A DNA stretch of 20,757 nucleotides from Candidatus Micrarchaeota archaeon CG08_land_8_20_14_0_20_59_11. GTDB lineage: Archaea; Micrarchaeota; Micrarchaeia; Norongarragalinales; Norongarragalinaceae. Both the position numbers and the translations under genes were made by a program. Each line of letters starts with the position of its first letter. Positions within the stretch are counted from its first letter, which is position 1. Under the pieces are notes generated by a model that worked only from the letters and a program-made list of their open reading frames with translations, did not search any database and was not told the origin of the DNA. Shown here piece after piece: positions 7,494-14,895 of the stretch. The DNA is taken from NCBI GenBank assembly GCA_002763345.1, contig PEXZ01000005.1, positions 1 to 20,757 of the forward strand. The letters run 5' to 3'.

Positions 7494-8706
7494 GCTTCCT
7501 CTTAAGCAACGAGTAAAGCAGCATTCCCGCGCCGAGCAGAAGCACCGCCGGCAACAGCGATTTGTAAAGTGCGTACGCCAGCAGCCCGAGCGACGCCGCT
7601 GCCGCGGCATAGGGAATCCATTTCGGAATCAGGAAGGAACGGACGCGGTGGAGCCGCATCGCGGCGAAGCTGCTCAGCGCGTACGGTATGAGCGTGAACA
7701 AAACTACGAGCATCGCGAGCGCCTCGAAGTCCCGAAGCGCGAACGCCAGAAGGCAAGCCATCGCGAAGTGCAGCCAGAGCGCGCGCGACGGCGTTTCAAA
7801 GCGCGGATGCAGGTAATTGAAGAAGCGCGGGAACAGCTTGTCGCGCGCCATCGCGTAGGAAATGCGGGCGGAAGCGAGAATCACGGCGTTGAGCGCGCCG
7901 ATTATTGAAACGAGCCCGCCTATTGCGATGACGATTCCGCCGTGTCCCCCCATGAACGAGTGCATCATGTCGGCAAGCGGCGTTTCCGACGACGCGTAGT
8001 CGCGCCAGTCGACGGAACCCACGACTACGAGCGCGACGAGCAGGTAGAGCGCCATCACCGAGAACACGGAGACGACTATCGCCTTCGGAACGGTTTTCCG
8101 CGCGTTCTTTATCTCCTCCTCGGGAACGGTGATTATCTCCGCGCCCTGGTACGCCCACAGCGCGAGCAGGAACGACGAAAGCAGCCCCGCTAAAAGCGGC
8201 GCGTCGCCGCCCGTAGGATTCAGAACGCGCTGCGGCTGGAAGAACAGCATTCCCGCAACAACGAAAAGCGCGAGCGCCATGAGCTTTATCGCGGTGAGCG
8301 CGTCTTCCGCCTCGCCGCCCTGCTTCACTCCGCGGTAGTTGACGTACGTCAGCACGAGCCCGATTGCGCAGGCGACTGCGAGACGAGCGGTGTCGCTCCA
8401 GGGTACGAAAAATCCCAGGTACCATGCAATCGCCCACATCTCGGCAGCGATGGTAATCCAGTACCCTGTCCAGAACGTGTAGCCGCACAGGAAGCCCCAT
8501 CTCTCGCCGAGGAGTTTGTGCGCGTAGGAATAGAGCCCGCCTGCCTTGGGAATGAGTGCGGCGAGTTCGGCAAAGCACAAACCCGTGAGGATGCAGTAGA
8601 ATCCCGCAGCAGCCCACGCCAGCAGCGAAAAAGTGCCAGACTGCTGCGCCGCGAGCAGGGGCATGATGAAGATGCCCGAGCCGACGATGAAGCCGATGCC
8701 GAGCAT
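7486..8706 (-). CDS. APC-family amino acid permease
   Basis: This 406-residue (as called) polytopic membrane protein belongs to the amino acid-polyamine-organocation family and imports or exchanges amino acids. It shows the helix-1 signature GIGFIVGSGIF, the helix-2 region with FAELAALIPKAGGLYSYAHK, the EEEIKNARKTVPKAI loop and SARISYAMARDKLFP, with about eleven or twelve hydrophobic segments. The substrate cannot be read from sequence. The ATG used here falls at the edge of helix 1. The 17 in-frame codons upstream encode the conserved lead-in ARKIRFIRALSLFDSV, but contain no ATG, GTG or TTG before the in-frame stop of the upstream nuclease gene. The true start is therefore unresolved (non-standard start codon or sequence error). 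Confidence 0.9.
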   Translation of the reverse strand: MLGIGFIVGSGIFIMPLLAAQQSGTFSLLAWAAAGFYCILTGLCFAELAALIPKAGGLYSYAHKLLGERWGFLCGYTFWTGYWITIAAEMWAIAWYLGFFVPWSDTARLAVACAIGLVLTYVNYRGVKQGGEAEDALTAIKLMALALFVVAGMLFFQPQRVLNPTGGDAPLLAGLLSSFLLALWAYQGAEIITVPEEEIKNARKTVPKAIVVSVFSVMALYLLVALVVVGSVDWRDYASSETPLADMMHSFMGGHGGIVIAIGGLVSIIGALNAVILASARISYAMARDKLFPRFFNYLHPRFETPSRALWLHFAMACLLAFALRDFEALAMLVVLFTLIPYALSSFAAMRLHRVRSFLIPKWIPYAAAAASLGLLAYALYKSLLPAVLLLGAGMLLYSLLKRKLI

Positions 8707-8757
8707 TACGGAATCGAAGAGCGAAAGGGCGCGGATGAAGCGTATCTTTCGCGCCGT

Positions 8758-9678
8758 TTAAAACCACCCGAAAGCGGGCTGCGCGCCGATTCCCCGTTCC
8801 TGCAATTCGCGGGCAAATGCGACGTCGAAGCCGTGAGTTGTGTAAACCTTTTTTGCGCCCGTTGCTTCCACGAACTCGAGCAGATGGGGATAGTCGCAGT
8901 GGTCGCTCAGGCAGAAGACGCGGTCCGCGTCAAGCGGACGCCTGCCTGCCCAGCCCGTCGCAAGCGCGATGTGCACCATCTTCCCGTACAAACGCCACAG
9001 GTTTCCGGCAAGAACGGAATTCACCTTGTTGAACGGCAGAACGGCGACGAAGTTCCGCCCCAACTCGGATTCGCCCTCCGCGGAATCGGGGGTAATGTAG
9101 TCGAGGGGAACGCCATGACGCCGATAAACCTCCGAAACGCGCGCGACATCATCGTTCACCAGCGGCGCGACGCCCCCCTCGTTCAGACACGCGATGAGCT
9201 CCTGCGCCTTGCCGAGGGCGTATCCGCCCAAAACGACGATGCCCTTTTCCTGCTCGGCGGCAACCCACTTCTGAATCTCGGCGTAAACCTCGCGCCTTTC
9301 GGGAAAAACGTATTCGGGAGAGCCGAAAGTCGTGCCAACCAGAAGTTCGTCGCATTCAACGGGATGGGCTGCTTTCGTCGTAAATCCGTCGTCCGTGCGA
9401 AAGTCGGGAGCGTACAGCGCACGCATTCCGTTCTTCTCCGCCAGCAGCATCCGCGAGCCGAGCACGTGCCCCGCCTCTAGCAGCGAGAAACCGTTGTGGT
9501 GCCTTTCTCCGACGGGGTAGCCGCGCGCCTTCAGCAACTCGATGGTCTCGTCGCTTGCGATTGTTTTTTTCGCGCGCGCCGCGTGGTCCGCGTGGGCGTG
9601 GGAAACGAACGCTATTTCACCGGAACAGTCGAGCGCGACTCCCTCCAGATACGCTCTCGGCGGGCTGAACGAGAACAC
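8758..9678 (-). CDS. Beta-CASP metallo-beta-lactamase nuclease (COG1236-like RNA/DNA exonuclease)
   Basis: This 306-residue protein resembles the beta-CASP group of archaeal mRNA 3'-end processing factors and ligase-associated DNA exonucleases. Metal motifs are visible: SHAHADHA (H27, H29, D31, H32), the GHVLGS motif (H71), the YAPDF aspartate (D92), and THGF (H282). GTTFGSPEYVFP and VVLGGYALGKAQE mark the start of the beta-CASP insert. At this length it lacks the KH domains of the larger archaeal CPSF homologues, so it fits the short exonuclease-like branch better. The start is GTG; a TATA box centred 26 nt upstream supports a leaderless transcript with exactly this start. The stop is followed in frame by the conserved N-terminus of the permease. 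Fold is certain; RNA versus DNA substrate is not. Confidence 0.85.
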   Translation of the reverse strand: MFSFSPPRAYLEGVALDCSGEIAFVSHAHADHAARAKKTIASDETIELLKARGYPVGERHHNGFSLLEAGHVLGSRMLLAEKNGMRALYAPDFRTDDGFTTKAAHPVECDELLVGTTFGSPEYVFPERREVYAEIQKWVAAEQEKGIVVLGGYALGKAQELIACLNEGGVAPLVNDDVARVSEVYRRHGVPLDYITPDSAEGESELGRNFVAVLPFNKVNSVLAGNLWRLYGKMVHIALATGWAGRRPLDADRVFCLSDHCDYPHLLEFVEATGAKKVYTTHGFDVAFARELQERGIGAQPAFGWF

Positions 9679-9698
9679 GGAGGCATTACCCCCCGCGC

Positions 9699-9709
9699 CT
9701 ATTTATTCG
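9699..9709 (-). promoter_or_regulatory. TATA box for the beta-CASP nuclease
   Basis: The minus strand reads GAATAAATAGG, centred 26 nt upstream of the GTG start, so the start codon would be at or next to the 5' end of the mRNA. Confidence 0.5.
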
Positions 9710-9718
9710 TTGGCGAAA

Positions 9719-10282
9719 TTAGGGCTTTCTCAGGAACGACAGGAAGCCCGTGTGCGTCAAGCCCGTGTTCTCGGGACGGCAGCCCCGCTCGCGTATAAGC
9801 CAGTCGCGCACAATGCACTCAACAGTCCGCATGTGCGTGAATCCCTGCGCTTCTCCTGCAAGCACGAACTTCCGCGCCTGCTCGACGTGCGGCACGTACC
9901 CGACGCACCATCCGCCTTTTTTCAGCGCGGCGAACGCATTCGGCACGAGCAAATCAGAGTCCGCGCAGTCGAGAGTAACCAAGTTGACGCCGGTTTCATC
10001 AAAGCCGAGCGCGGCGTCCTTCACCTTTATCTCCACGATGCCGTCGAGCCCCGCCTTCCTCACGTTCTTCCGCGCGATGTCCGCGAACTCCTCGCGCTTC
10101 TCGTAGGCGGTTACCTTCCCGTCCTTTCCGACGATATTGCCAAGAAAAACCGAAAGCCAGCCCGAGCCCGCGCCGGTGTCTATTACCTTGTCCCCCGCGC
10201 CCAATCCCGTGAATCCCGCGATTAGAGCCGCGTCCTTCGGCAGGACCACCTGCGGCCCGCGCTTGAGTTTGACGTCCAGCAT
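9719..10282 (-). CDS. trmI: tRNA (adenine-N1)-methyltransferase, TrmI family
   Basis: This SAM-dependent enzyme makes 1-methyladenosine at positions 57/58 in the T-loop of tRNA and normally works as a tetramer. Visible marks are RGPQVVLPKDAALI near the N-terminus, SAM motif I VIDTGAGSGWLS, the following acidic residue in VTAYEKREEF, LDCADSDL, the GGWCVGYVPHVEQ strand, and the family's ending GLTHTGFLSFLRK. It lacks the extra N-terminal domain of bacterial and some archaeal TrmI, so at 187 residues it is on the short side. I prefer the second ATG (MLDVKLKRG) because the TATA box lies 28 nt from it; an ATG nine bases further upstream (10291) is the alternative. It is divergent from a tRNA gene and may share its promoter element. 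Confidence 0.85.
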   Translation of the reverse strand: MLDVKLKRGPQVVLPKDAALIAGFTGLGAGDKVIDTGAGSGWLSVFLGNIVGKDGKVTAYEKREEFADIARKNVRKAGLDGIVEIKVKDAALGFDETGVNLVTLDCADSDLLVPNAFAALKKGGWCVGYVPHVEQARKFVLAGEAQGFTHMRTVECIVRDWLIRERGCRPENTGLTHTGFLSFLRKP

Positions 10283-10305
10283 AAATGACATTAAAAGGAG
10301 TCGGC

Positions 10306-10315
10306 ATTAAATAAC
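10306..10315. promoter_or_regulatory. AT-rich element, probable shared TATA box of trmI and tRNA-Thr
   Basis: ATTAAATAAC reads GTTATTTAAT on the minus strand. It is centred about 28 nt from the preferred trmI start. In the plus direction it would start transcription near 10337, about 20 nt before the mature tRNA. It is the only TATA-like element in this 74-bp gap. Confidence 0.45.
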
Positions 10316-10321
10316 TTGCTT

Positions 10322-10345
10322 GCCGCATTTGCGGACAAATGCGGC
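10322..10345. repeat. Perfect 10-bp inverted repeat with 4-nt loop
   Basis: GCCGCATTTG and CAAATGCGGC are exact reverse complements around CGGA. The hairpin lies just upstream of the tRNA-Thr gene, over or next to its predicted transcription start. It could be a factor-binding palindrome or a structure in the tRNA 5' leader. It has no T-tract, so it is not an obvious terminator. Confidence 0.6.
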
Positions 10346-10356
10346 GTGTGCAGGAA

Positions 10357-10445
10357 GCCCCCGTAGCTCAGTGGTAGAGCGTCTGCCTTGTATCCCAAAA
10401 GGGACGGAAAGCAGAAAGTCGCGAGTTCAAATCTCGTCGGGGGCT
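10357..10445 (+). tRNA. tRNA-Thr (anticodon UGU) with a 17-nt intron
   Basis: The gene folds into a standard cloverleaf: acceptor GCCCCCG/CGGGGGC, D-arm GCTC/GAGC, anticodon stem TCTGC/GCAGA, and T-arm GCGAG/CTCGT around TTCAAAT. The discriminator base is T, as usual for archaeal tRNA-Thr. Removing 17 nt after position 37 gives the loop CTTGTAA with anticodon TGT at 10389-10391. CCA is not encoded. It is followed by a T-rich stretch and converges with the giant gene that ends at 10481. Confidence 0.93.
10393..10409 (+). other. tRNA intron between positions 37 and 38
   Basis: The insert TCCCAAAAGGGACGGAA forms a small hairpin (TCCC/GGGA around AAAA). A fully canonical bulge-helix-bulge cannot be drawn, because the helix pairing anticodon-loop bases 32-35 to the intron is weak. 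The boundaries were set by requiring a 7-nt mature loop and could shift slightly. Confidence 0.7.
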
Positions 10446-10453
10446 CTAATTCG

Positions 10454-10463
10454 TTTTCTTTTT
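10454..10463 (+). terminator. Oligo-T terminator of tRNA-Thr
   Basis: TTTTCTTTTT lies 9 nt downstream of the mature tRNA end, a typical archaeal tRNA termination signal. Confidence 0.55.
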
Positions 10464-10480
10464 GGCGGGGGCTTGCTTGC

Positions 10481-13400
10481 CTAGGTTATCAGATTATCGT
10501 CTACTGCCTCGTCGCCGTCTGCTGTTTCGTCTTCGTCCCGTTCGTCTTCGTCGTCGCCGAATCTGAGGCGGACTGCGAGCACGCCGGCCAGAATCACGGC
10601 AAGCATGAGGGCGGCAAGCGGCAGTTCGTCCGGCCACGACGGAAGGTTCAGACCCGCGCCAGCCGGATACGACGACCCGCCGCTCACGCTGAACGGGTTG
10701 TCAATCGGGACTCCGCGCGTGTTCCCGTTCGCGTCGGACACGAAGCCCACGCCCTTCGAGGCGAACTCGGAATTCATGGGAATGTCCTGCCCGTTGTAGA
10801 CGTTGATTGCGCCCGTCGAGGGGTTGAACGTGAGTATGCCCTGCTCGCCTTTTGCCGCCAGCAGCGCCGCCAATTCCTTCAAGCCGTCGGGTCCGCTCGC
10901 GCTGAGCGTCGGCTGCCCCTTGTCCAAGCCGATGTTGAACTTGAAGTCGCCCTTGTCGGTTGGAATCACGATGTTGCCCTCGCTGTCGGTGGACGGCTTG
11001 CCCGTCATGTTGTATTCGGTTACCTCGCCGGTTTTCTTGTCAATCACCTGCAGCGTTTCGTCGGGCGTGATGCGGTATATCTTGTCGGCGGTTTCGAAAA
11101 CTGTCATGCCCTCGTCGCCCTGTATCTTATCGAGCCCCGCCTTCAGCTGTTCGCCGCTTTTCTCCGCGCCTGCCTTCGCCTGCGCGTCGATTTTAATTGC
11201 GCCGTCGCTTGTTGCGCGCGCTGAAACGGACTTCAGGTTGCTCGCGGGCAAATCCGCCAGCACGTAAATGAAGACGAGCAACTGCCCTCCGCGGTGCTCG
11301 ATTTTCCCGCGCGAGCCGAACACGGTTACGAGCGTCCCTATGTCCTCGGAGCCGGAAGCGCCGGAAACGCGCACCTTGCCGTTTCCGAGCACGGACAGCC
11401 GCGCCGCAACGAGCTCGGACTGGTGCAGCGTCGCCAGTTCGTCAACTGAAGGCGCGGCGACTTCCTCGCCGGGCATGCGCTCCTCGTTCTTCGGCGCGGT
11501 TTGAAAGAAGCGTATGCTGCTGCCGCTTATGGTCGCGGTTCCCTGGTCCGTGTCAACATAGGAGATGCTACCGATAAAGGGCGTCAGGTCGCTCTCGACG
11601 CTGCGCCCCGTAACCTCCTCGATTGAACTGCGCAGGCATTCGGCTGCGCTGCACGTGCCCGTGAGCGACGGCTCGCCGTACGCGTTGACGGAAAGGAACT
11701 CGGAATCGCCGCAGCCCGCGAGCGACGTGGAGATTATCTTGTTCGGCACAATCGTGCGCGCGTCGTCCTGGGCGCGCATTCTTGCGAGGGAACGCAGCTT
11801 CCACCAGTAATCGCGCAAGGCGAGCGCAATCGAGCCGTCCTTGTTGTAGAACGTGATTCCGTCCGCTCCGAGGTTCGCCATACCGTCCTTGCCCTGCAGG
11901 TTCTCGGAGAACTTGCAGCCCTTCCCTTCGAGCATGTTGAAGAGCCCGCCTTTAACGGAGAAGGCGCTCTTCTCGATGTGCGCGTAATACACCTCCGCGG
12001 GGAAGACGACGCCCACCTGGTTGTCCACCACCGCCTTGACGTTCAGGACTTCCGTCATCTTGGGCAGGTCGTAGGTGACGCTCTCCTTGCCGTAGGCGCC
12101 CTCGACAGCAGCGCCCAGCTTGAGCTGGCTCAGCGCGTCCGTCAAGGGCTGCAGCTGCGACGCGGCGTCCGTGCTCTTCGTCTTCTGGTACTTCGAGAGT
12201 TTCTGGAAAGCGAGTATCTTGTACTGCGAGTCCTTGCACGACGCGACGTAGCGCATACCCTGCTCGCCCCACATCCACTGCAGCCAGAAGCCAGGATTTG
12301 CCGAGGCTATTGTCTGCAGCAACGGACCCCACGCTATTGTTGTTGAGCCGACGCCGCTCAGGAGCGGCTTGGTGGAAAACCATTTAGCAAGGGGACCAGT
12401 GGAGCGCCCGTAGGCGCCTAGAATCCTAACCGCAGGCAGATACGACGTCACCCATCCGCCGACTGTCGCGCCCGCGTACAGGCGCTTGTACTCGGCAAGC
12501 TTGTCCTTCGTGCACACGTCCTTCTCGAACTGGTTCGGGTCTATGTTCAGCGTGTATTCCAGCATCAGCACCGTCGGCGGGATGGAGAATATCGTGCCGA
12601 AGTCCACGCTGAGCGAACGGAACAGGATGAAGGGCAGGGCGAAGGAGGTTATGTACGAATAGGTCTTCGCCTCCTCCTTGCGGTTTATTATCGGCTGCCC
12701 CTCAAGATTGTTCGTCAGCATCGGCATGCTCGTGAATTCGTCCCTGTCGCCGAACCCGCGCAAGTCCTCGAAGTGCGTCGCCACCGAACGCCCCTTCCAG
12801 TCGGTGAAAATGTTCCACTGGTTTCCGTCCGTCGAAAGCGACGTCTTGGAGTTCTTCGGTTCGCCTCCGTTCGTCGCCGGGTTGTTGAGGATGAATTCCC
12901 TGCCTGCCTGATACGCCTTCGGCGGGGTGGTTGCGCCGCTTAACAGCCCCACCTTCTCAAGCACGGTGCCTATTCCCATGCCCTTCGTCGCCTTGCGGAA
13001 CTTGTCCGCGACGTCCGCCTTGTTGATGACGAGCGTGAGATGGCGGTCTTTGGCGTCGTTGCCGAAGGACAACAGCGTGCGGCTGTTGACGGAGAAGGCG
13101 AGGCGGGCTGGCCCGAGCCACGCCGCGCCGATTATCAGGCTGTTGCGGACCCTGTTCGCCGCAACCTTCGTGACGTCCTCCTGCAATGCCTTGCGCAACT
13201 CGAGATCCTGTATCTCCGCCTTGACGTTCTGACTGTCGACGCGCGCCGCGAGGTCGTTGTCCTTCAAATGCATCTCAAAATTGTTCTTGACCGTGGACGG
13301 AACCGCCAGCCCCTCCGTCGGCACCATCTCGGCGTTGGCGACGCCGAGCGTCTGCATCGTTTCCTTGGACATTACGCCGCCCTGCAATTCGCTCTTGGCT

Positions 13401-14737
13401 CCGGTGAAAAAATTCCCGAAGTCGCGTCCCGGAATGTTTTCCATAGCCTTTATCTCCGCGGCGCTGGGCGTTTCCAGTCCCTTGAGAATCGCGTCCCATC
13501 TGTCCATCCTGCCTGCAAGCGAGGAGTACGTGGCTCGCAACTGGGGGTCATCAACCTTGGAAAGGTACCCCGCCAAGTCCGCGCCGGCAGCCTGTACTGC
13601 TTTCGCCATTTCGCCTTGGGAACGGAACATCGCCTGGCGCTCCATGTCGCTCCCGACAAGGTTGCGCTGGAAGGTCTCGGCCTTAAAGCCGGAGCGTTCC
13701 GCGAATTTCTTCGACGCTGCGCCTATGATGGCTGATGCCCACATATCGACGTTGTTCCACCACGCGACGTAAGCCAGCCAGTCCTCGTAGAACGAGGGTA
13801 TGAGGATGTTGGAGCCGTCCTTGCCGAGCGAGAGCAGGATGTTCCCGGAGGACGCGGTGAAGTGCTGGTTGGTCGCGTCGTCGCCGCCCGTGTCGCCCAC
13901 GTACTTGTCGCCGGTTGCCGCGTTCTCGAACGTGCCCGTGCGCGCCGATGTCGAGCGCTCGCTGCCGTACGTGAGGTCGTGGTCAAGAAGCGCGAGGTAG
14001 GTGACGCGTCCCTGAATGCGCTCGTCGAGCATGCAGGAGTCGGGGTTGAGCTGCTCGAGCTGCGCCAGCTGCGAGAAGGCGATTTCCTGCCCGGTTTCGG
14101 GGATGCGGATTTTCATTCCGGAATACGGCGCGGGGGTGGGCGTGCCTGCCACGGAGGCGGAGGACGGAATCAGGCCGAACTTCTTGAGCCCTTCCATGAA
14201 CTCATTACCCTTGCCCTGCTTCTCGGCGTAGGTGGAAGCCATCGCAACAGGCACGCGCAAATCAGCAGGCACCTTGCCGTCAACGAGCTGCGAGGACATG
14301 CCGAGGTTCTTGACGGTGTCGACAGGAGGCTCGCCAACCAGCATCGCGAGATTCGTGACAAGAATTGTTTCGCCCGCGGTTCCCGCGGCAGAGGGCTGCG
14401 CGTACATCGGGTTGCCGAACGTGCCGGGATTCGTGTTCGCCAGCGCCTCGTCGAGCGGCATGTCGTTGATTTCGTCCGCCCGGAAGTTCGTGGTGGCATC
14501 GCGCCAGCGCTGCCTGTCCTCCTCGCTGATTGTGTTGATTTCGCAGGAGGATGTGCCGGAAACGGGAGTAATGGGCTGGGTTGTTTCAGGCGTTTCCTTT
14601 GCGGCTGTTTCTGCTGCAGGCGTTTCCGTTTCGGATGCGGGCGTCTGCGGGGCGTCTGCTGCGAAAGCGTAAGGCGCGAAGAGTTCGACTGCAAGGAGGC
14701 ATATCACGAAAGCCGCGTGCGGAACCTTCCAGTCCAT
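10481..14737 (-). CDS. Giant secreted, C-terminally anchored protein of unknown family (1418 aa)
   Basis: I do not recognise this protein. It starts with a signal peptide (hydrophobic 8-26, possible cleavage after AFA), followed by a Thr/Pro/Glu-rich linker (about 27-60). It ends with one transmembrane helix (about 1372-1389), the positive stop-transfer RLR, and a 24-residue strongly acidic tail. This gives a type I layout with the bulk outside the cell. Four internal hydrophobic stretches (about 520-545, 695-732, 757-777 and 791-825) could be membrane-associated, so the topology may be more complex. The region about 1150-1340 is beta-like, with short repeats such as KIYRITPDETLQVIDKKTGE. The ATG has a TATA box 26 nt upstream. 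Such very large proteins are common in DPANN genomes as predicted surface proteins. Coding is certain; function is unknown. Confidence 0.88.
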   Translation of the reverse strand: MDWKVPHAAFVICLLAVELFAPYAFAADAPQTPASETETPAAETAAKETPETTQPITPVSGTSSCEINTISEEDRQRWRDATTNFRADEINDMPLDEALANTNPGTFGNPMYAQPSAAGTAGETILVTNLAMLVGEPPVDTVKNLGMSSQLVDGKVPADLRVPVAMASTYAEKQGKGNEFMEGLKKFGLIPSSASVAGTPTPAPYSGMKIRIPETGQEIAFSQLAQLEQLNPDSCMLDERIQGRVTYLALLDHDLTYGSERSTSARTGTFENAATGDKYVGDTGGDDATNQHFTASSGNILLSLGKDGSNILIPSFYEDWLAYVAWWNNVDMWASAIIGAASKKFAERSGFKAETFQRNLVGSDMERQAMFRSQGEMAKAVQAAGADLAGYLSKVDDPQLRATYSSLAGRMDRWDAILKGLETPSAAEIKAMENIPGRDFGNFFTGAKSELQGGVMSKETMQTLGVANAEMVPTEGLAVPSTVKNNFEMHLKDNDLAARVDSQNVKAEIQDLELRKALQEDVTKVAANRVRNSLIIGAAWLGPARLAFSVNSRTLLSFGNDAKDRHLTLVINKADVADKFRKATKGMGIGTVLEKVGLLSGATTPPKAYQAGREFILNNPATNGGEPKNSKTSLSTDGNQWNIFTDWKGRSVATHFEDLRGFGDRDEFTSMPMLTNNLEGQPIINRKEEAKTYSYITSFALPFILFRSLSVDFGTIFSIPPTVLMLEYTLNIDPNQFEKDVCTKDKLAEYKRLYAGATVGGWVTSYLPAVRILGAYGRSTGPLAKWFSTKPLLSGVGSTTIAWGPLLQTIASANPGFWLQWMWGEQGMRYVASCKDSQYKILAFQKLSKYQKTKSTDAASQLQPLTDALSQLKLGAAVEGAYGKESVTYDLPKMTEVLNVKAVVDNQVGVVFPAEVYYAHIEKSAFSVKGGLFNMLEGKGCKFSENLQGKDGMANLGADGITFYNKDGSIALALRDYWWKLRSLARMRAQDDARTIVPNKIISTSLAGCGDSEFLSVNAYGEPSLTGTCSAAECLRSSIEEVTGRSVESDLTPFIGSISYVDTDQGTATISGSSIRFFQTAPKNEERMPGEEVAAPSVDELATLHQSELVAARLSVLGNGKVRVSGASGSEDIGTLVTVFGSRGKIEHRGGQLLVFIYVLADLPASNLKSVSARATSDGAIKIDAQAKAGAEKSGEQLKAGLDKIQGDEGMTVFETADKIYRITPDETLQVIDKKTGEVTEYNMTGKPSTDSEGNIVIPTDKGDFKFNIGLDKGQPTLSASGPDGLKELAALLAAKGEQGILTFNPSTGAINVYNGQDIPMNSEFASKGVGFVSDANGNTRGVPIDNPFSVSGGSSYPAGAGLNLPSWPDELPLAALMLAVILAGVLAVRLRFGDDEDERDEDETADGDEAVDDNLIT

Positions 14738-14756
14738 GAAATACCGAGCGCGGCGT

Positions 14757-14767
14757 GCTTTAAATAA
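14757..14767 (-). promoter_or_regulatory. TATA box for the giant secreted protein
   Basis: The minus strand reads TTATTTAAAGC, centred 26 nt upstream of the ATG, which fits a leaderless transcript. The 36-bp duplicated segment ends right beside this box. Confidence 0.55.
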
Positions 14768-14803
14768 TATTACTTCAGCGCAAGGGTCTTGAACTTCCTG
14801 CCG
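14768..14803. repeat. 36-bp direct repeat, copy A (non-coding copy)
   Basis: This segment is identical over 36 bp to 14860-14895, which is the last part of the flavin-reductase-like gene with its stop codon. The flanking bases differ on both sides. Here it lies between that gene and the promoter of the giant gene. Confidence 0.9.
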
Positions 14804-14859
14804 AAACCGCAGGGGGCTCCGTCCCCTTCAGTTCAGCGGTTCTCCTGATTTCCCCCGCG

Positions 14860-14895
14860 TATTACTTCAGCGCAAGGGTCTTGAACTTCCTGCCG
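14860..14895. repeat. 36-bp direct repeat, copy B (3' end of the flavin-reductase-like gene)
   Basis: This copy encodes the C-terminal residues GRKFKTLALK and the stop on the minus strand. It is separated from copy A by 56 bp. The pair suggests a past local duplication or a replacement of the gene's end. Confidence 0.9.

Noticed and set aside
7796..8767. Minus-strand open frame of 323 codons
   Set aside because: It is a +1 shadow of the permease gene, full of Arg/His and without membrane helices.
8758..8790. PIP-box-like C-terminus (QPAFGWF) on the beta-CASP nuclease
   Set aside because: The aromatic pair is one residue too close to the hydrophobic position, so it does not fit QxxLxxFF.
8518..9480. 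Plus-strand open frame of 320 codons
   Set aside because: It is antisense to the permease and beta-CASP genes, both clearly real.
10322..10345. Hairpin upstream of tRNA-Thr as an intrinsic terminator
   Set aside because: It has no T-tract on either strand and lies between divergent genes, where no transcript needs to end.
13862..14767. Plus-strand open frame of 301 codons
   Set aside because: It is antisense to the giant protein's signal peptide and N-terminal region and has shadow-like composition.
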